Of a stretch of 64,000 bases of DNA, positions 30,988-44,353 are shown piece by piece (position 1 is the stretch's first letter; each line of letters opens with the position of its first letter). The translations under genes and the position numbers were made by a program. The stretch lies in NCBI GenBank assembly GCA_037974965.1, contig JBBPFI010000014.1, positions 62,001 through 126,000 on the forward strand, written 5' to 3'. A model generated the notes under the pieces. That model was not told the DNA's origin. It did no database searches and saw only the letters and a list, made by a program, of their open reading frames with translations. This stretch comes from Dacryopinax spathularia (lineage: Eukaryota; Basidiomycota; Dacrymycetes; Dacrymycetales; Dacrymycetaceae).

Positions 30988-32495
30988 CCTTCGTTATGCC
31001 GAACAAGTTGGCCCAAAGCGGGGAAGGGCATTAAAAAGAGTATATCGCCCATGCTCAGCAGAGCGGCGCCGCCTTTACCCCGCCGCAAGTCTCCTCCCCA
31101 CGAAGAAGGAAGGCATCTGACTCCCTTTCGCGGTCAGCAGTGCGGAGGACCGGAAGAGGCAGCGGAGTGAGCGGATCTCCGCGCCTTTCTTCTTTCGTTG
31201 CATCCCTCTCATTGCCCGTTCATTGCCTTCTCCCTCTCTCCTCATTTCGGCCAGAGAGGGGCGGCGGCTGCGGGGGAAGGGGGCATAAGGGCTGTGGCTC
31301 CCTCTCTGTCCTCATTCCGGCTGACAAGAGAAGCACGCCCCCAATCGATCACAGGGCCACATCCCATCCGCTCCAAGCTCCATATAACGTGACCCAGCCC
31401 TTCTCTCCGCCCCTAAGCCTCAATTAAGGAAGTTGAAGACCGTGCGGCGGCGGGGGCGCTGTTGCTGTGCAGTGTGGGGTGTGCAGTGTGGGGTGGGGGC
31501 GATGTCTGACCGCGTAGGAGATGTTGGATTAGGAGGCGGACGACGCGGGCGGGTTACCCGTTCCAGGTCCCGCTGGTCTGGGCGGCGAGGGGCGGGGGTG
31601 TGCCTGGGCCATATTATTAGTTCTAGTTCTTGTAGCTGGTACTCTCGATATTGCAGCGTGTTTGGTAGGAGTAATAGGCACGGTTAACAATGGCGCCCGG
31701 TACCCAGCGAGCGGGGAGGTGTGCCTGTAATGGAGACGATCGTGGAGCTGCACAAGGACGCCGAACTCGAGAGAGCGGGAAGCGTCGGCTCCCGGTCGTA
31801 CCGAGCTCTGCTTCTCTAGTCACAGCTGGGCGGGACCGTTACCTGTCTTCTACCCGCCAAGCTGGGTTCTGCTCTCCCCGTTGGAGCGACTTCTAGTGCG
31901 GGCAGAAGCAGTCGGGCGAGATAAGCTTCACGACTGACTAGTAGGACATCAGAGTTACAGTATTATCAACGCTTCCGATGCACATCTCTCTTTCTAGCCG
32001 GGCCGCCAACAGTTTGCGGAGTTCCAGGAAGTTCAATTTACACCCTGCAGCTCTCCGAGTCAGTCCGCTGCTGGCCACTCACATTAGGATATGTGCTGCA
32101 CGTTCCACCCAGGCAAATACATCCCGCCAAAACCCCCTTCCTATCATTTTCTCTCTAGAACACTGACACTGACATGACTGGATCGGAAGAAATGATTGTA
32201 GATAGAACGTACTCGTACATTCGCACCGTACTCGCGTATGTACAATCATGATCACAAGCCCGACTTCGGAAAATCATACGTGTAAAATATGATGGATGAT
32301 ACGACTTCTCGATCTTACTACGATAGGGTACAAGAGTACTACAGCACACACATGAACATGAACGAATGAGAGTGCGTCAGCGGCTACTACAACGGGAGCC
32401 AACCGCCAACCCTCTGCCAGCTCTTCCCTCTCCTCGGATAAACTCGTATGATAGAGATAAGGGATGTGTGAGAGGAAGGGAGATGGTGAGGGGGA
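30988..32495. other. Intergenic region
   Basis: No supported gene. Contains the F-box promoter, a GTGTGGGGTG direct repeat near 31478-31500, and the 3' flank of the oligopeptide transporter. Confidence 0.5.
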
Positions 32496-35096
32496 TTACG
32501 ACCATGTACCCGGGGCGTAGCCGAACGTCTGGCCCGGCTGGAGCGTGAGGTAGCTCCCGAACATGCCGTCGATCGTCGTCCCGTACACGCTGTTCCCCCA
32601 CCAGTCGAGGAATATGCCGCCCTTGGGGTAGTACAGACAGAAGAAAATGATGATCGTCGTTACTGCCACGCCCGAGTCCATGGCCGCGGAGAGGACGTAG
32701 TTGTACCGCGACCACCAGCCGAAGTGGTATCGCCGGATAAAGTACATGAAGGTGATGCCGACCATGAACCAGGACGAGTAGTTGATGCCCGTTGCGGGCG
32801 GCATGTTGCCCGTGCCGGTGAAGAAGACGGGGATGTTGACGTACTGCACAGCGAGCGAGTTAGTGCGAGTCACATAAGATCAGCGATGGAATGCGTACCT
32901 TCCAGCCGGAGAGAGGATACTTCTTAGCGAGGAAGTAGAATGGAATGGGCAGGATAGCGCCGATGAGGAAGAACCAGAGCAGAGGCTGGTACAGACCGTG
33001 CGAGAAGATACGGTTCGGACCGATACCGCCCCAGATGAGCGAGGCCGTCCCGAAGACGTTGATGCCTGGGCAGGTGAACTTGTCGGGCTGGTCGGGCGTG
33101 CACATACCCTCGATATTGCCGAACATCCAGTCCTGTACGCCGACAACGACGAAGCAGGCGATGAGCGCCGCGACGACCTGGCAGAGGAACATCATGCGAG
33201 GCGGGATCTTCATGTAGTGGCCGAGCTTGAGGTCGCCGACGAAGGCGAGCGCTTGAGCCATGGTAATGTACCCGAACGTCTTGAAGATCATCATTGCCAC
33301 GGGCTTGCCGGGCAACGCGTATCCGACGATGAGCTCGGTGATGACATTCAAACCGACTTGCTGGTTGGTCACGGCTTGGATCATTCCGATCGGGACGAGG
33401 TAGAAGAGCGAGATGGCAAGGGCGAGGATGAGGGCCCACACAGGCAGCTGAGTGTGGTACACCTCAATGACAACCACTGCGAGCGCAAAGCTGCCAAGAC
33501 CGAGGATAAGGTACCAGAGGTCGGGCACTTCCTTGTATGCCATCATCAGCCGAGCATGGATATCAGGCTCGTCCTTGAGAGACGCGCGGAATTGGCGAAC
33601 GATATCGTGGCGGTACCAGAGGAAGACGTGAACGATCGTGGACGTCAGCGCGCCGAAGGACAGACCGTAGGCAAGCGCGAATGTCATGGACAGGTACAGT
33701 GGCGAGTACTGTGCATAGAGCTGCGGGTCGAACACCCCATCGACAATGATCGCCGTCGCGTTGTATGCTGCGCCGGTGTTGTCGTAGGAGCCAGAGGACG
33801 ACATCGGCAGGTATTGGGCGACTGCAACAAAGTCAGATAGGCCTTAGCGACATGTATATCATACTCACAGAAGACGTTCTTGTAGTAGAGGATCGGTGCA
33901 ACGAGCCAGTAGATAATCACCAGGCACGAGAAGACGTTGGCCTGGGCCCACCAAGGCGTAACGAGGGGAGAGCCGTTGTAGGCGATCTGCGACCAATCGA
34001 AGGTGATGAAGCCCATTCCGAGCCCAGACTGGTAGCCGAAAAGAGAGTTGACGACAAAGTTGTTCGGCGCGATCCAGGTGACCCAGCTGAACACCGACAG
34101 GGCGGTGAAGATGTAGCCTGGGAACCAGTACCAGATGGCGGAGCAGGCGAACGCGATGGCGAAGAACGTGTTCCGGCTCATCCAGCCGTCGTCGGTCTTC
34201 CCGTAACTCTCGTGCAGAGCGTTGAAGAGAGCGGTATTGACCAAGGTGTACGGCCAGATCATGGCAGCCGGCCAGACAAGGAAGCGACGGCAGATACCGG
34301 CGAGCGAGAAGCCGATCAGCTGTGTTGAGATGACCAACAACAGTTCATAGCCGGCATCCAGGTTCTGCTTGTAGAACGACTTTTGCACGGCAAGGATATC
34401 GGTAGCGTATGCACCACCGTACACGACGTTGGCCATGACGGTGATCAGGGTATGCTCCTTGATGTTGAAGGGACCGGGGTTGAAGCTCCATCGATAACCG
34501 AAGGTGTTGAACTGACGAGTAGGCAGAATCGTTTCCATCAACTTTCCGAGCGGAAGGGCAACAAGCTGGGCAACCAGCGCGGTGATGGTCACAGACGGAT
34601 CTGAAGCAGATTGTCAGATACTGATAATGAAGATAGACCACGGTTCCTTACATCGGAAGCCGAAGAACTGATTCAGACCGGAAATGACGATGGTGAACAG
34701 GATACCCAGGAACCACATTCGGAAGGTGTTCACGGGCATTGTCGGGTCATCGGTGTTAGACACTGCTGCGCGAACTTCGGGGTAGGGAGAGTCCTCCTCC
34801 GCATCGCTGTCACCAACATCAGCGGGCTTCAGGATGCCAGCGATAATAGCTCACTTCTCGACCTCGACGATGACTCGCTCCGAGCTAGAGGAGCCGTCTT
34901 CGGTCTTTTCATGCGTCCTCTCCTTCTTGATGTGGACATGCTCAGACACAACGTAGTTGGGATCGGCGAGGTGGTGTGCCGCGACCTCCTCTTCGATACG
35001 GTGGACCTGTTCAGGAGCAGCCTCCTCTGTCCTGGACCGGGACGAGCCCAGGTGAGGGAGGCGCGGGATGCTTAGCTCGGAGGCGAACTTCTCCAT
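32496..35096 (-). CDS. Oligopeptide transporter, OPT family
   Basis: Proton-coupled small-peptide importer of the plasma membrane (yeast OPT1 / S. pombe isp4 type). Exons 34855-35096, 34652-34806, 33869-34600, 32899-33821 and 32496-32843; 799 codons, all phases checked. Acidic N-terminus, then FRMWFLGILFTIVISGLNQF (TM1), the family signature GPFNIKEHTLITVMANV, WFPGYIF, TAYGLSFGALTSTIVHVFLW-like helices, IPPRMMFLCQVVAALIACFV, GGIGPNRIFS, and the C-terminal WWSRYNYVLSAAMDSGVA. Length and order match complete family members. No motif A or B in its introns. Confidence 0.95.
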
Positions 35097-36951
35097 GTCG
35101 AAAAGACGATCGCAGGGAGGGCAGCCGCGTATAGGGGGACTGTCGAGGGACAGGGCGAGCCTGGGAGCTCTTCTTTATACAATTCCATCACTCGTTTGCT
35201 GTATGCTCCGGGTAGCGGGGCGAGACCACGCTGCTGTGAAGGGGAGATCCAGGAACCACGCGGTCTTCGAACTCGTCATCTCACGCAGACGATACGCGAT
35301 AAGAGTGGGACGAAGATATACAGACCAGCCCCATTCGCTAGCAGGGAAAAACAGTCGCAGCGAGCCCCATACATGGATAGTTCGAGAATGTGCACCGCAA
35401 GGGAGCACAGGAACGACTCCGCTAAAGGCAATTGATGAGCCCCCCGGTGCATTGGAACATCATAGTACCACGCGACATTCTGAGGCGGTTCCGGGAGTGT
35501 ATGAGTACCGAATTATCTTCGACCATCGGCAATGCAACGAAAGGAGCGAGCCAAGCCATCGAAGATCGCTTTTTTGAGAAGCAGAAGGCCACGAGATGAA
35601 TGGAGCCGAAGTCGAACCGAGCGTGCGTACGAATTACCAAAGGAGCGAGTAGATACGGGTGGGTGAGGGTGATGCAGATGCTCCACACGCTTTTACCAAA
35701 GGTGGGATGATGAATATGCCAAGTGAGGATGGTAGCATGAGGACAGCAGCAAAGGAATAACGCCAGCAATAGAACGATGAGCCTCGGAACATACGGTAAA
35801 CTGCCAAAGACAGCACGCCTCTGCCCGAAGACGCGGGTTCGGGCTGAGCGGTGTCGCGTGGCACTCTGCGTGATAAGCCGGGACACGGCGTGATCGGCGA
35901 GCCTTACCCGCGGACTCAAATCTCTCCCCTTTGAATACGCCTACCCCGGCCTTCTTTCTTCCTCTCGCCTCAGCTCACGCCAAGGTCGAGTTATATTCCT
36001 ATTCAAACTCAGGAACGTAGTTATCGCCACCTCGGAACTGTATTCCATTCAGAGCGATCATCATCGCCACAGCACATGCTCACGGACTGACATTGGAGTG
36101 CTACGGTCGTGCGATCTCATCCCATGTAAGGGTTCGTAAAAAATAGCATTCTATGACGACATGCGGAAGCCTCGCTCGAGCATTGACATCTCCAACAACG
36201 AGCACGCGGTAGACGGGGTTGATAGGGCCCTTGTATCGCCGGTGTCTGTCATTCTCGCCCGGAGAGCAGAATGAGGGGGAATGGAACACTCGGCCATAGG
36301 AGATAGGCGGGATGGTGCGAAGGCAACAGAATCTGGCCTCTTTCAGGAACCCCTTCCGACCACCTCCGAGGTGTTCGCACAGCCAACCAGAGAAAAGCAT
36401 ATCTTTACCCTTCGTACGGTGCCAGAATGGTATTCTTAGCCCCCTGGTCTGCACATGGGAAATACCCCTGAGCAATCCTGGACGACAGATGCATGGAGAT
36501 AAGGGTGTAAGCTCTGAGAGCGGCGTCGTGATCTGGGACGACACATCTGGAATGCCACCTATTTTATCGCAGACGGGTGATCCAAGCGAAACGCATTGCC
36601 CGTCGTCGAAGGGAATGGCGTTTCGCTAGCTCCACCGCGTGCAGTCAAGAAGCTTTAGCTCAGGGATCGGAGGCATGGAGAAACTTGGACACGTGGTGCT
36701 GGCGGCCTTACCTAAGGAATCGCAAAGCGCATGTCCGCGGTCGGGGAGCTCCCAACAGATTATCTAACCGGGCGGAGTAGCCACCGCTTGTGGGGCGACA
36801 TGGAGACAGGCACGATACGAGGTAGTTGAGAGCACATAGATTGGCTTGCATGAGTGACTGTACATGAACAACATCTGACCGACCAAGATGAGGAGTCATC
36901 CCAGGATAGTGGGAAGATAAGGAAGCATAACGCCGAGACTGTGGAATGGTG
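35097..36951. other. Intergenic region between the transporter and island 2
   Basis: No supported gene. The open frame on the minus strand at 36101-36544 has no family or splice support. The 5' part is the transporter promoter. Confidence 0.45.
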
Positions 36952-39232
36952 CTATGCCATATAAGGCGAAGCAGGTCGCTTCTGTCCGATAACTTGGGGG
37001 ACGTCGGAGCGATGAGGGAGGGAAGTGGGGCTTCTTCTCGGCGACGCCAATGCGACCTTCCCAGACGGACGACGCGGAGGACCAGGTGGTTTGTCAAGCG
37101 GAGACGAGACATGATGATCGGTTTGGCGAGGCGGAGGTGGATAAGGTGGATACGCAGGAGGCGGACGATGCATGTGGGGCAGATACGGCCCTGGCGCGTA
37201 CGGACCATGCGATGCCGCGCTATAATAGGCTGGATGGATGTCATGGCGCATGGTCGCGTCCGGTGGTACCATCCCCGGCATTGGACGATGCATCCCATGC
37301 ATCATCATGTCGGGATGATAATAGCCTCTATCGTGGAGCGCACTGGCAACCGAATTTGCCGGCTCTGGCGGGATAGTCGATGGGTCTTTCGGATCCGGGA
37401 GCTTCCACATGTCTTTCTTGGAGCATCGCTGCTTGGTGTCGCAGCCGTGGCACATCTCGAGCCTGTACCGACGGAACAGCTTTCGGCACGTGCCAGGCAC
37501 CAGGGCACCGTTTCCTTTGAGCGTCAAGGGCGGAAGTTTGGGATTGGAGATGTAGTTGAGGAAGGGGTTCATGTAAGGCGCGCCTAGCGACGGTCCCATT
37601 GGCATAGCTGGCATGGGATATCGCATCGCAGGAGGCGGCGGCGGAGGAGGAACAGGGTTGTAGTTCATTGGTTCGGGCGCAGGGCCCATCTTGTAGGGCG
37701 CAGGCGTACGTTGTTCTCGGTGGGGTTCCGGGTCTGGCACAGAAATCCTTCCGCGGGTTTTCGAGGCTTTGCTTTGTTGCTCAAGATAAGCTTGTCGACG
37801 TGCATAAGCACCTTTGTACCACTCAGTCACTTCTCTCTCCTCAGCTGCGACAGATCAATGAGCGCGAGCATCAACGGGAATGTCAGTGTACATACCCTTG
37901 CTCAGCACTTTAGGTTGCTTCTTCAACGTATCCCGCGTGCAGGCGTAATGGGATTGACCTGTAGCGGTGTCAGAAGGAGCAATCGGGGGGTGAATTAGCA
38001 GACTTACCGACTGTGAAGACATCAGGAGACTTCAGCACCCTCAGACGCATGCCTTTCTCCTCGGATTGCTCATCGTCCGAGTTCAAGGAAGAGGCGTAAT
38101 CATCACCTGTCTTAGCAGCATCGTCCTTTTGCACGCTGTCGTCCGAGCTGCTACGGCTCTTCCTAGCATTCGTGCGTGGATTCATCCTAACGATTGAAGT
38201 GGTGGCAGCGGGCGGGCCATCCGCCATCTCCTCGTCCTCCGGGTCCGATAATGCCGAAAGATCGATAACGTCCTTAGGGTCAGGAGGTAGCGTGGGACCG
38301 CGACGAGGCGGGGGAGGCGCGTTAGGAGCTCGGCGGATATACGTTGGGGGTTGCGGAAAAGGACCGATCGACCAAACTTTAGATAATGCAGCGAGCGAGG
38401 ATTGCGGTTTGGGATCGTATATGCTCTGTCGACTGGGCGGGGCGAGGCTGTCTTGAGTCTGAGTCGGCCTTGCCGTTTCGGGAAGCGGCGCTGATGAAGG
38501 AGGATCAGTCGGAGTTGGAGCTCTGCTAGTTCGCTGACTAGGAGCGGGACTGGAGGTAAGGTCGATAATCTCTGGAGTCGGCTTGCGTAGGTTGGTTGCT
38601 CTTTCTTGGTTTTCCCCTCCTGGCGGAAGAGGGCGCATGTATTCGGCGAACATCTCCATCGCAGTCATGCCCTTGATGGTATGAAGCGAATCCGCCTGAG
38701 AGAACCCGGTTGGCGAGTGAGAAGTATAGGGCGCAGAGTACGCGGACGGGCCGGAGTTCGTCGAAGACGATGGTGTGGGGGTGCTCGAGGGTTGCGTGAC
38801 TGTCCAAATGTGATTTTTCGGAAGCCTTGGCGGCCCAGCCACAGTTTCGGCTATAGGATATGTCGTACTAGTCGGACGGTCTACAGCTGCTCTTGCAGAT
38901 GTAGGACCAGCCTGGTGCCAGTCTTGTTCCGGACTATGTGCAGGAGGCGCCCGTTCAAGAATCGGACTAGTCGACATGCTCGCCAAAGGACTTTTCTGCG
39001 GAGCTTGACCACTGGAGGTCGGCCGACCTTGTATCGGCGATGATACTGGAGATCTGGACCAATATCAAGCACATGTAGCGGAGTGGCAGACTAAAGCGTT
39101 ACCTGACATCATCCCGTTGTGTCGATCCAGTCATCATAGCGGGTCGCCGCGGGAGCTATTCCAAACCATCAATACAACACATACGTGTGCGGCAGCGAGC
39201 AGGCATACGATATGGCCTGAGTAGGGATCCAT
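36952..39232 (-). CDS. Island-2 gene H: large disordered protein with a Cys patch
   Basis: Five exons on the minus strand: 39209-39232, 39103-39155, 38008-39053, 37896-37958, 36952-37844; 692 codons in frame. Mostly Ser/Thr/Pro-rich with SUMO-interaction-like acidic/hydrophobic strings (EIIDLTSSP, DVIDLSALSDPEDEE). The C-terminal part has an ordered patch: QSHYACTRDTLKKQPKVLSK, EEREVTEWYKGAYARRQAYL, and GTCRKLFRRYRLEMCHGCDT followed by KQRCSKKDMW, which could bind zinc. The tail is Pro/His/Met-rich. No family recognised. Divergent from gene F. Confidence 0.65.
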
Positions 39233-40114
39233 TTGATTGAGTGATGGTGATGAACTGAGGTGATGGGCTGGAGTCGGAGTTGTTTGGCTGATATTATTGG
39301 CGGACCCGGCCAGCGATGTCAGACCTTCCAGGAGCTGTCGCGGATTGCCCTTGGGCAGACTCTTATAGTCGACGGCACCGGCAAACAACAGCGGCGATAT
39401 CGTTCGACGAGCGGAGACGTGCACGCAGGAGAGAGTCCGTGCGAAAGAGACGCAAGCGTGCAAGGTCGCGGACTTTCAAACCCTCTCTGGTGCCTTTTGG
39501 TCCCGCGGAGGGGCGGAAGCTGCAAGAAGCCCAAGAAGGCCACGTGGACCCGCAAGGGGCGAGGCCATCCAGGGAACGTGAGGTTTTGTACGGGAGCTGA
39601 TATGTACGGATCCGTACAGCTCCGTACTCCATCCGTATAGCCGATTCGTATAGCCGGTAGATAGCGATAGGGACTTATTTAGCATAACGTCGTTCGATAT
39701 TCTCCTCGAGCTCATCCCCCGCCCCCCTCGCCCCTTTTACACGCAAGCATCCTACGAACAGCCAACTTGTACTCTAAGCCTCCCACTACGACTTCAATCC
39801 TTCCCTGTACCCGAGCTGTCTTGCCCACTTGATCGCCATGTTGCCCGAAGAAGTGGTCGACGTCCCGAGCGGGACGAACGATATCCATACACACAGTGAG
39901 TGAATCGTTTCATTCAATGACTACATCACTCACTGGATAGCAGATTGTCTCGCACACAATAGAAGACGTACATCTGCCCTGCGACGGAATTGTGAGTCAA
40001 TTTCGCCGCAGATACTCGATAGGGGTTGCACTCACCGAAATTCCAAGATCATCTTGGTCCCTATTCCCGTGCCACTCAGTCGCATCGCATCGCTCATCTC
40101 TCACCTCGACCACC
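39233..40114. other. Spacer with a GTACGG palindrome cluster and the first motif-B copy
   Basis: 39593-39660 holds nested palindromes built on GTACGG/CCGTAC (including GTACGGATCCGTAC). A motif-B copy at 39873-39894 is followed at once by a canonical donor-like GTGAGT. A short upstream reading frame (MLPEEVVDVPSGTNDIHTHS) begins at 39838; whether it is translated is unclear. Confidence 0.55.
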
Positions 40115-41265
40115 ATGGATCACTTGTACGCCATGGTATCCGAGAGCTGGCTCCATAAGAAGACTCTGGCAAGCAAGAAAAACGACGATACATCCGAGCA
40201 AGCAACACAACGTGAGCCGGCGAACCCCGGTTTGGAGGCAAAGAAGAAGGAGGAGAAAGGTAAAGCGAGGGAAGTTGTCGCCATTCCGCTCGAACAGCTC
40301 GCCGAGGGCAGTCGTACCGCCCCAGCAATCCCTACCGCCTCGCCTTCCCTTGCCGTATCGACCAGCTCGACCGTTCGCGAGCTTTCCGACTTCTACAAGC
40401 CCGCCGATTACGCCGAACGGCGCCTGAAGGGTTGGCTCGGCGATGGAGTCCTGTTCGCGACCCTTGGCGCGAACGAGCTGGGAGCGATGGCCGGCGGGCC
40501 AATGATCAAAGCTGAGGCAGGCCCGGATGGTGCAGACGAGAAGGTGGAAAGGGGGCGGACACAGGGGGCGGATGGTGTTGTGAGGGATGAGCACGCCGGG
40601 CTGGCGGACAGCAGGGCCACGCCTCGCGAGATGGAAGAAGGACAGGTACGTCCTCAACGATCGATATCCATGTGTGTATGGATATCGTTCGGCTTGCCTG
40701 TCGAAGTCTGGTGCTGACACTCGCGCAGGGCGGCCCCCTCAGTGAAGGTCCCCGCAGACGCCGCATCTTCGACCTGACGGCACGCGAGTACGATGAGGCC
40801 GTTGCTGCAGAGCGTGACGCAGGCGCTCGCCGCGGTGCAGCTGACGTCGACGCTGTGTACGACAACCTTGCGGCCATTGCTCGAGCTGGCTGGGATGACG
40901 CAGCGGAAGTTTGGTTGAGGACGTCTCGTAACTGGCCGTACGTGGTTGGAGCCGTCAAGAGGATTCGCGAGCACGGCTGTCACCCTCGCCTCTTTTGCTA
41001 TGACTTGGGCGGCCATGTCTACTGGCTCGGTAAGGTGATCTATTGCATCTTCGACACTCTCCTTCGGGCCCTCTGGGACTTCCGCCGCATCATCCTCGTT
41101 GCGATAAGTAAGTCATTTTGTTTTCACTAGTCGAGCTACTTGCTGACATATAATATCCTAGTTTTCTATGTCGTCCTTCTCAAGGTCTACCATGTGGATG
41201 CTGTCAAGCTGGCGATTGGCATCTTGAAGGCAGCGCCTGGGTGGATTCAGAAGAAGATCGAATAA
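40115..41265 (+). CDS. Island-2 gene F: three-exon protein, structural match to gene E
   Basis: Exons 40115-40645, 40729-41107 and 41162-41265; 337 codons. Intron 1 is phase 0 after a Gln codon and intron 2 is phase 1, as in gene E. The N-terminal third is Lys/Glu-rich and disordered. Exon 2 has EYDEAVAAERDAGARRGAAD followed by a hydrophobic run (GGHVYWLGKVIYCIFDTLLR), continuing across intron 2 (IILVAIIFYVVLLKVYHVDA), so membrane association is likely. Intron 1 (83 bp) contains a motif-B copy with its own inverted half. No sequence domain known; relation to gene E rests on architecture, since residue identity is weak. Confidence 0.68.
40655..40693 (+). repeat. Motif B with inverted half-copy inside gene F intron 1
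   Basis: Full motif at 40673-40693, preceded by an inverted CGATATCCAT that could pair with ATGGATATCG as a 10-bp stem around GTGTGT. Confidence 0.85.
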
Positions 41266-41420
41266 GGTACTCGTTCCTACGCGCAATAGCATTCCCCTGT
41301 CACTGTATATCCGAGATCCCCGCACGTCAATAGAGTCTTGTGTTCTTGACTTGAGAAACTGCCGATCGATTCGCGAATCCTCATAGCTGTCCTCATTTGA
41401 CTGCTTGACCGAGTGAGCAC

Positions 41421-41757
41421 GCCGTTCGATATCCATACACACGTTCATATCGATCTCGCCGTGGGGATCGAACTCGTCCTTGTCCGTCTGCTGCCCAGAA
41501 GCAGACCGGACAATATCCATACACACATCGAAGTCGCCTGCCCTTGTCCGTCTGCTGCACAGGATAATGCTGTCATAGTGCTGCGACCGGTCCAACAACA
41601 ATTCCTATTGTCACTTTCGGTCCATTAACATTTAGTAGGGACTTGCGTTTCTCGCTATGGGTACGGCTAAGCAAGCCGACCGATATCCATCCACACCTCT
41701 AGGCCGAACGATATCCATACATACACGTCGGACACGCCGAGCGTTATCCATACACAC
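41421..41757 (-). repeat. Motif-B cluster 3' of gene F
   Basis: Five copies at 41421-41442, 41507-41526, 41675-41696, 41703-41726 and 41736-41757, all on the minus strand. The second sits in a longer unit with a GTCTGCTG...AGCAGAC inverted pair, also found at 55.4-55.5 kb. Confidence 0.85.
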
Positions 41758-42075
41758 GACGCGGCTCCGAGTGGACTCCTATCGCGCCGTCATTGTGCCT
41801 GGCGCAATATACAGAGGAAAATAATGATTATTAAAGACTTTAGTTAGGGATAACATATATAACGGGGTGAAGGATGAGGTCAAGTGAGAAACATGAAAAG
41901 GAACGTGGGACTGACACCTAACGAGGCGGTGTGCGCAGGTAAACAATGGTAACGCGCGCGGGCATCTTGCCAAATCAAAACACAGAGAAATCGCATAGGT
42001 GATAAAAGGTGATTAGCTTAAGAGTGCTGATGACCATGTCGACGAAGGTATAAACATGACGTCTTGATATAACCA

Positions 42076-44132
42076 TCACTTCTTGATCTTCTTGGGGCGG
42101 CGCTTTTCGCTTGATCTCGGGTTATCTTTCTTGCCATTCATCTTCATCACTCCCGGCTGACGAGCATCCTTCTCTTCGCCGACCTTGATCCGGAACGACG
42201 ACCAGCTTTTCGCAGGCGTTTTCTTGAAGCTGTCGAGAAGGCTGCTGCTAGCTTCTTGAAGAACGTGGACTTGATCGTACCACGTTTGGCGAGGAACACG
42301 ATGACCAACCACTTTAGCCAGAGCAACTTCTAACGACTTCCGTTCTTCATTCATTTTTTGCGTGATCTCGCTAATCTGATGATGGACGACGCCGAAGGAT
42401 GCGTTGCCAGGCCAGGCCCCACGGATGATAGCTCCATCTTCTGTTGGTGTACTCGCTGAAGGACCATTCCGGGGGTTGCGCTCGGCTGCAGAAGCGGAGG
42501 TCGAGGGGGTGCTCGGCTTGCGTATTATCTCGCCGAAAGATGGAAGGGAGTCATCTGTCCCAGTGGATCGCGAGCGCTTTCGATTCGGGGGATCATCATC
42601 ATCCGATGATATCATGATGATCTCTCGCTCCTTCATCACATCACGCTCCTTCCTCATCTCTCTCTCCTTCAACACCACTCCATCTAAGGAGGTCCCTTTT
42701 GGGCTCGGGGCCCCTTTGGTAGTGCCAGGGCTGATGCTTCGTGTGGAATCGATATCTTGGGCGATGAGCTTAGGTCGCGTAGTCGCCTTCTTCGGTGACG
42801 CAGCAGACCTGCGATGAGCGTCTCGCAAGGGGGTAGCATACGCGAGACGTAGCATCTCCTCCTGGACATGCGGAAGATCGACTTGCACCCCTGGCAGGCG
42901 ACATAGCAGTCTCTCGTCTCTTTTGACATTACGCAGGGCATCGAGGCCATAGACTTCCCAGCGATTTGACTCCGGATTGAAGAGCTCGAGTGACCCATAA
43001 GGCTTCCCAAGCCTGCCTCGAATCCATTCGTGAATATGGGCGTCCCATTCCTTCACGCGCGTTGTGAGGCCACTCAAGCCCGCTTTAGCACGTACGCCTG
43101 GGAAAGACAGGGCATCGTCCTGCCATTGTATACTTAGGTCAGTATGCTTGTTGTACTGAGAACATGGGACGTTACACACCTCTGTCAAGATGACCACGGT
43201 AAACTGTCTCCCTCTCTCCTCTTCTCTTTCTCTCGCTTCTTTCTCCTGTAGCTCAATGCGTGCTTTCTCATCCCTTCCTCTCTCCCTCTCGAGATCATAG
43301 CTCTCGGGTACAAGACGTCCCAATGGACGGGCCTGCCGCGGTGTAGCTGGGCCTTGGAAAGCGCGAGGCAATCTGGTCGGAGTTGGAGATTCCATTCGCC
43401 GGTGGGGCGTACGACGCTGCTGAGTCGACGTTGGTTGGGCGTTGTCATCTGCGTCCAACACTATGACGTCGATACCAGCAGGAGTTCCTGCTTGAAGCCG
43501 CTCACTCCTAACAGCTGGCTTGCTCTCGACCCAGGGTGAGCGGGAAAGCTTGTGCTTCGAACATTCATAGCGCTCTCCGTCTTCCGCGTTCTCCTGAGCG
43601 ATCAAGCAACACGTTCGGCAGTACAGCTTCGGGCAGTCGGCGTTCAGCGGTTTCGTGCAGCCGTTCTTGCAAGTATTCTTGACCTTCCGGGGAAGCTGCG
43701 ATGGCCTTGCACTATACGAGTCGGTGTAGAAGGGTTTCTCTGGACTGCCACGAGGTGGACTGGATGGGTAGTCATAGAGGGGATGGCCGGCCAGCGCACC
43801 CTGTACGTGTGCAAGGTAAGAGGATGGAACGGGGTTGGAGATCCAAGTGAAACTGTTATCGAAGTGCCCGATGTCCGCACACTGTTAACCATGTCAGATA
43901 GGCACATACATGAGCATGATTTCCTACTCACGCGGACAAATATCCTGTATTTATTAAGGGGGTACTTGCCCTTCCGATTGTATGCAACAAAGGGTATGCA
44001 CAAGGCGCCGCATGCCTCACAGTTATGTGGCGCAATTTCGCTCAATCCCCAGAGGTCCATCATGATAGTCACATCCCTTGGGTAACTGTTGCTGTCAAGC
44101 TCGGGCTTCACATCCGGTGTGAAGGCGGACAT
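42076..44132 (-). CDS. Island-2 gene I: Cys-cluster orphan protein
   Basis: Exons 43932-44132, 43180-43881 and 42076-43119, 648 codons, both introns phase 0. The N-terminus has CEACGALCIPF, and residues near 165-205 form a Cys/His cluster: CKNGC, NADCPKLYCRTCC, and YECSKHKL. This suggests zinc binding. A charged coil (RERGRDEKARIELQEKEARE) is followed by WDAHIHEWIRGRLGKPYGSL and then a disordered basic tail ending PKKIKK, which could be a nuclear signal. The Cys pattern recalls other unnamed mushroom families. No motif B within its introns; a motif-C array lies just upstream of its start. Confidence 0.68.
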
Positions 44133-44353
44133 GTTGTAGCTTGGGAGACAATTCAAAGTTAAAGTAATAGTGGAAATAATGAGAGAGCAAGTACGTCTAC
44201 CCGCGTAGGAAAAAAGCGACGACCAAACCATCAAGGGATTTTAGGTTCCTTGTTGATGCGCACCGACATCATTAATCCATGCTACAATGGATGTGCAACG
44301 CATGGGACACACATTATTTTATTATAAGATTCCAACACGAAATACGAGCCTTT

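Noticed and set aside
32998-34328. Plus-strand frames opposite the oligopeptide transporter
   Set aside because: Shadows of well-conserved transporter exons with no domain of their own.
39606-39619. GTACGGATCCGTAC as a stand-alone terminator or operator
   Set aside because: A lone palindrome in a fungal spacer is weak evidence; it is better explained as part of the repeated GTACGG clusters.
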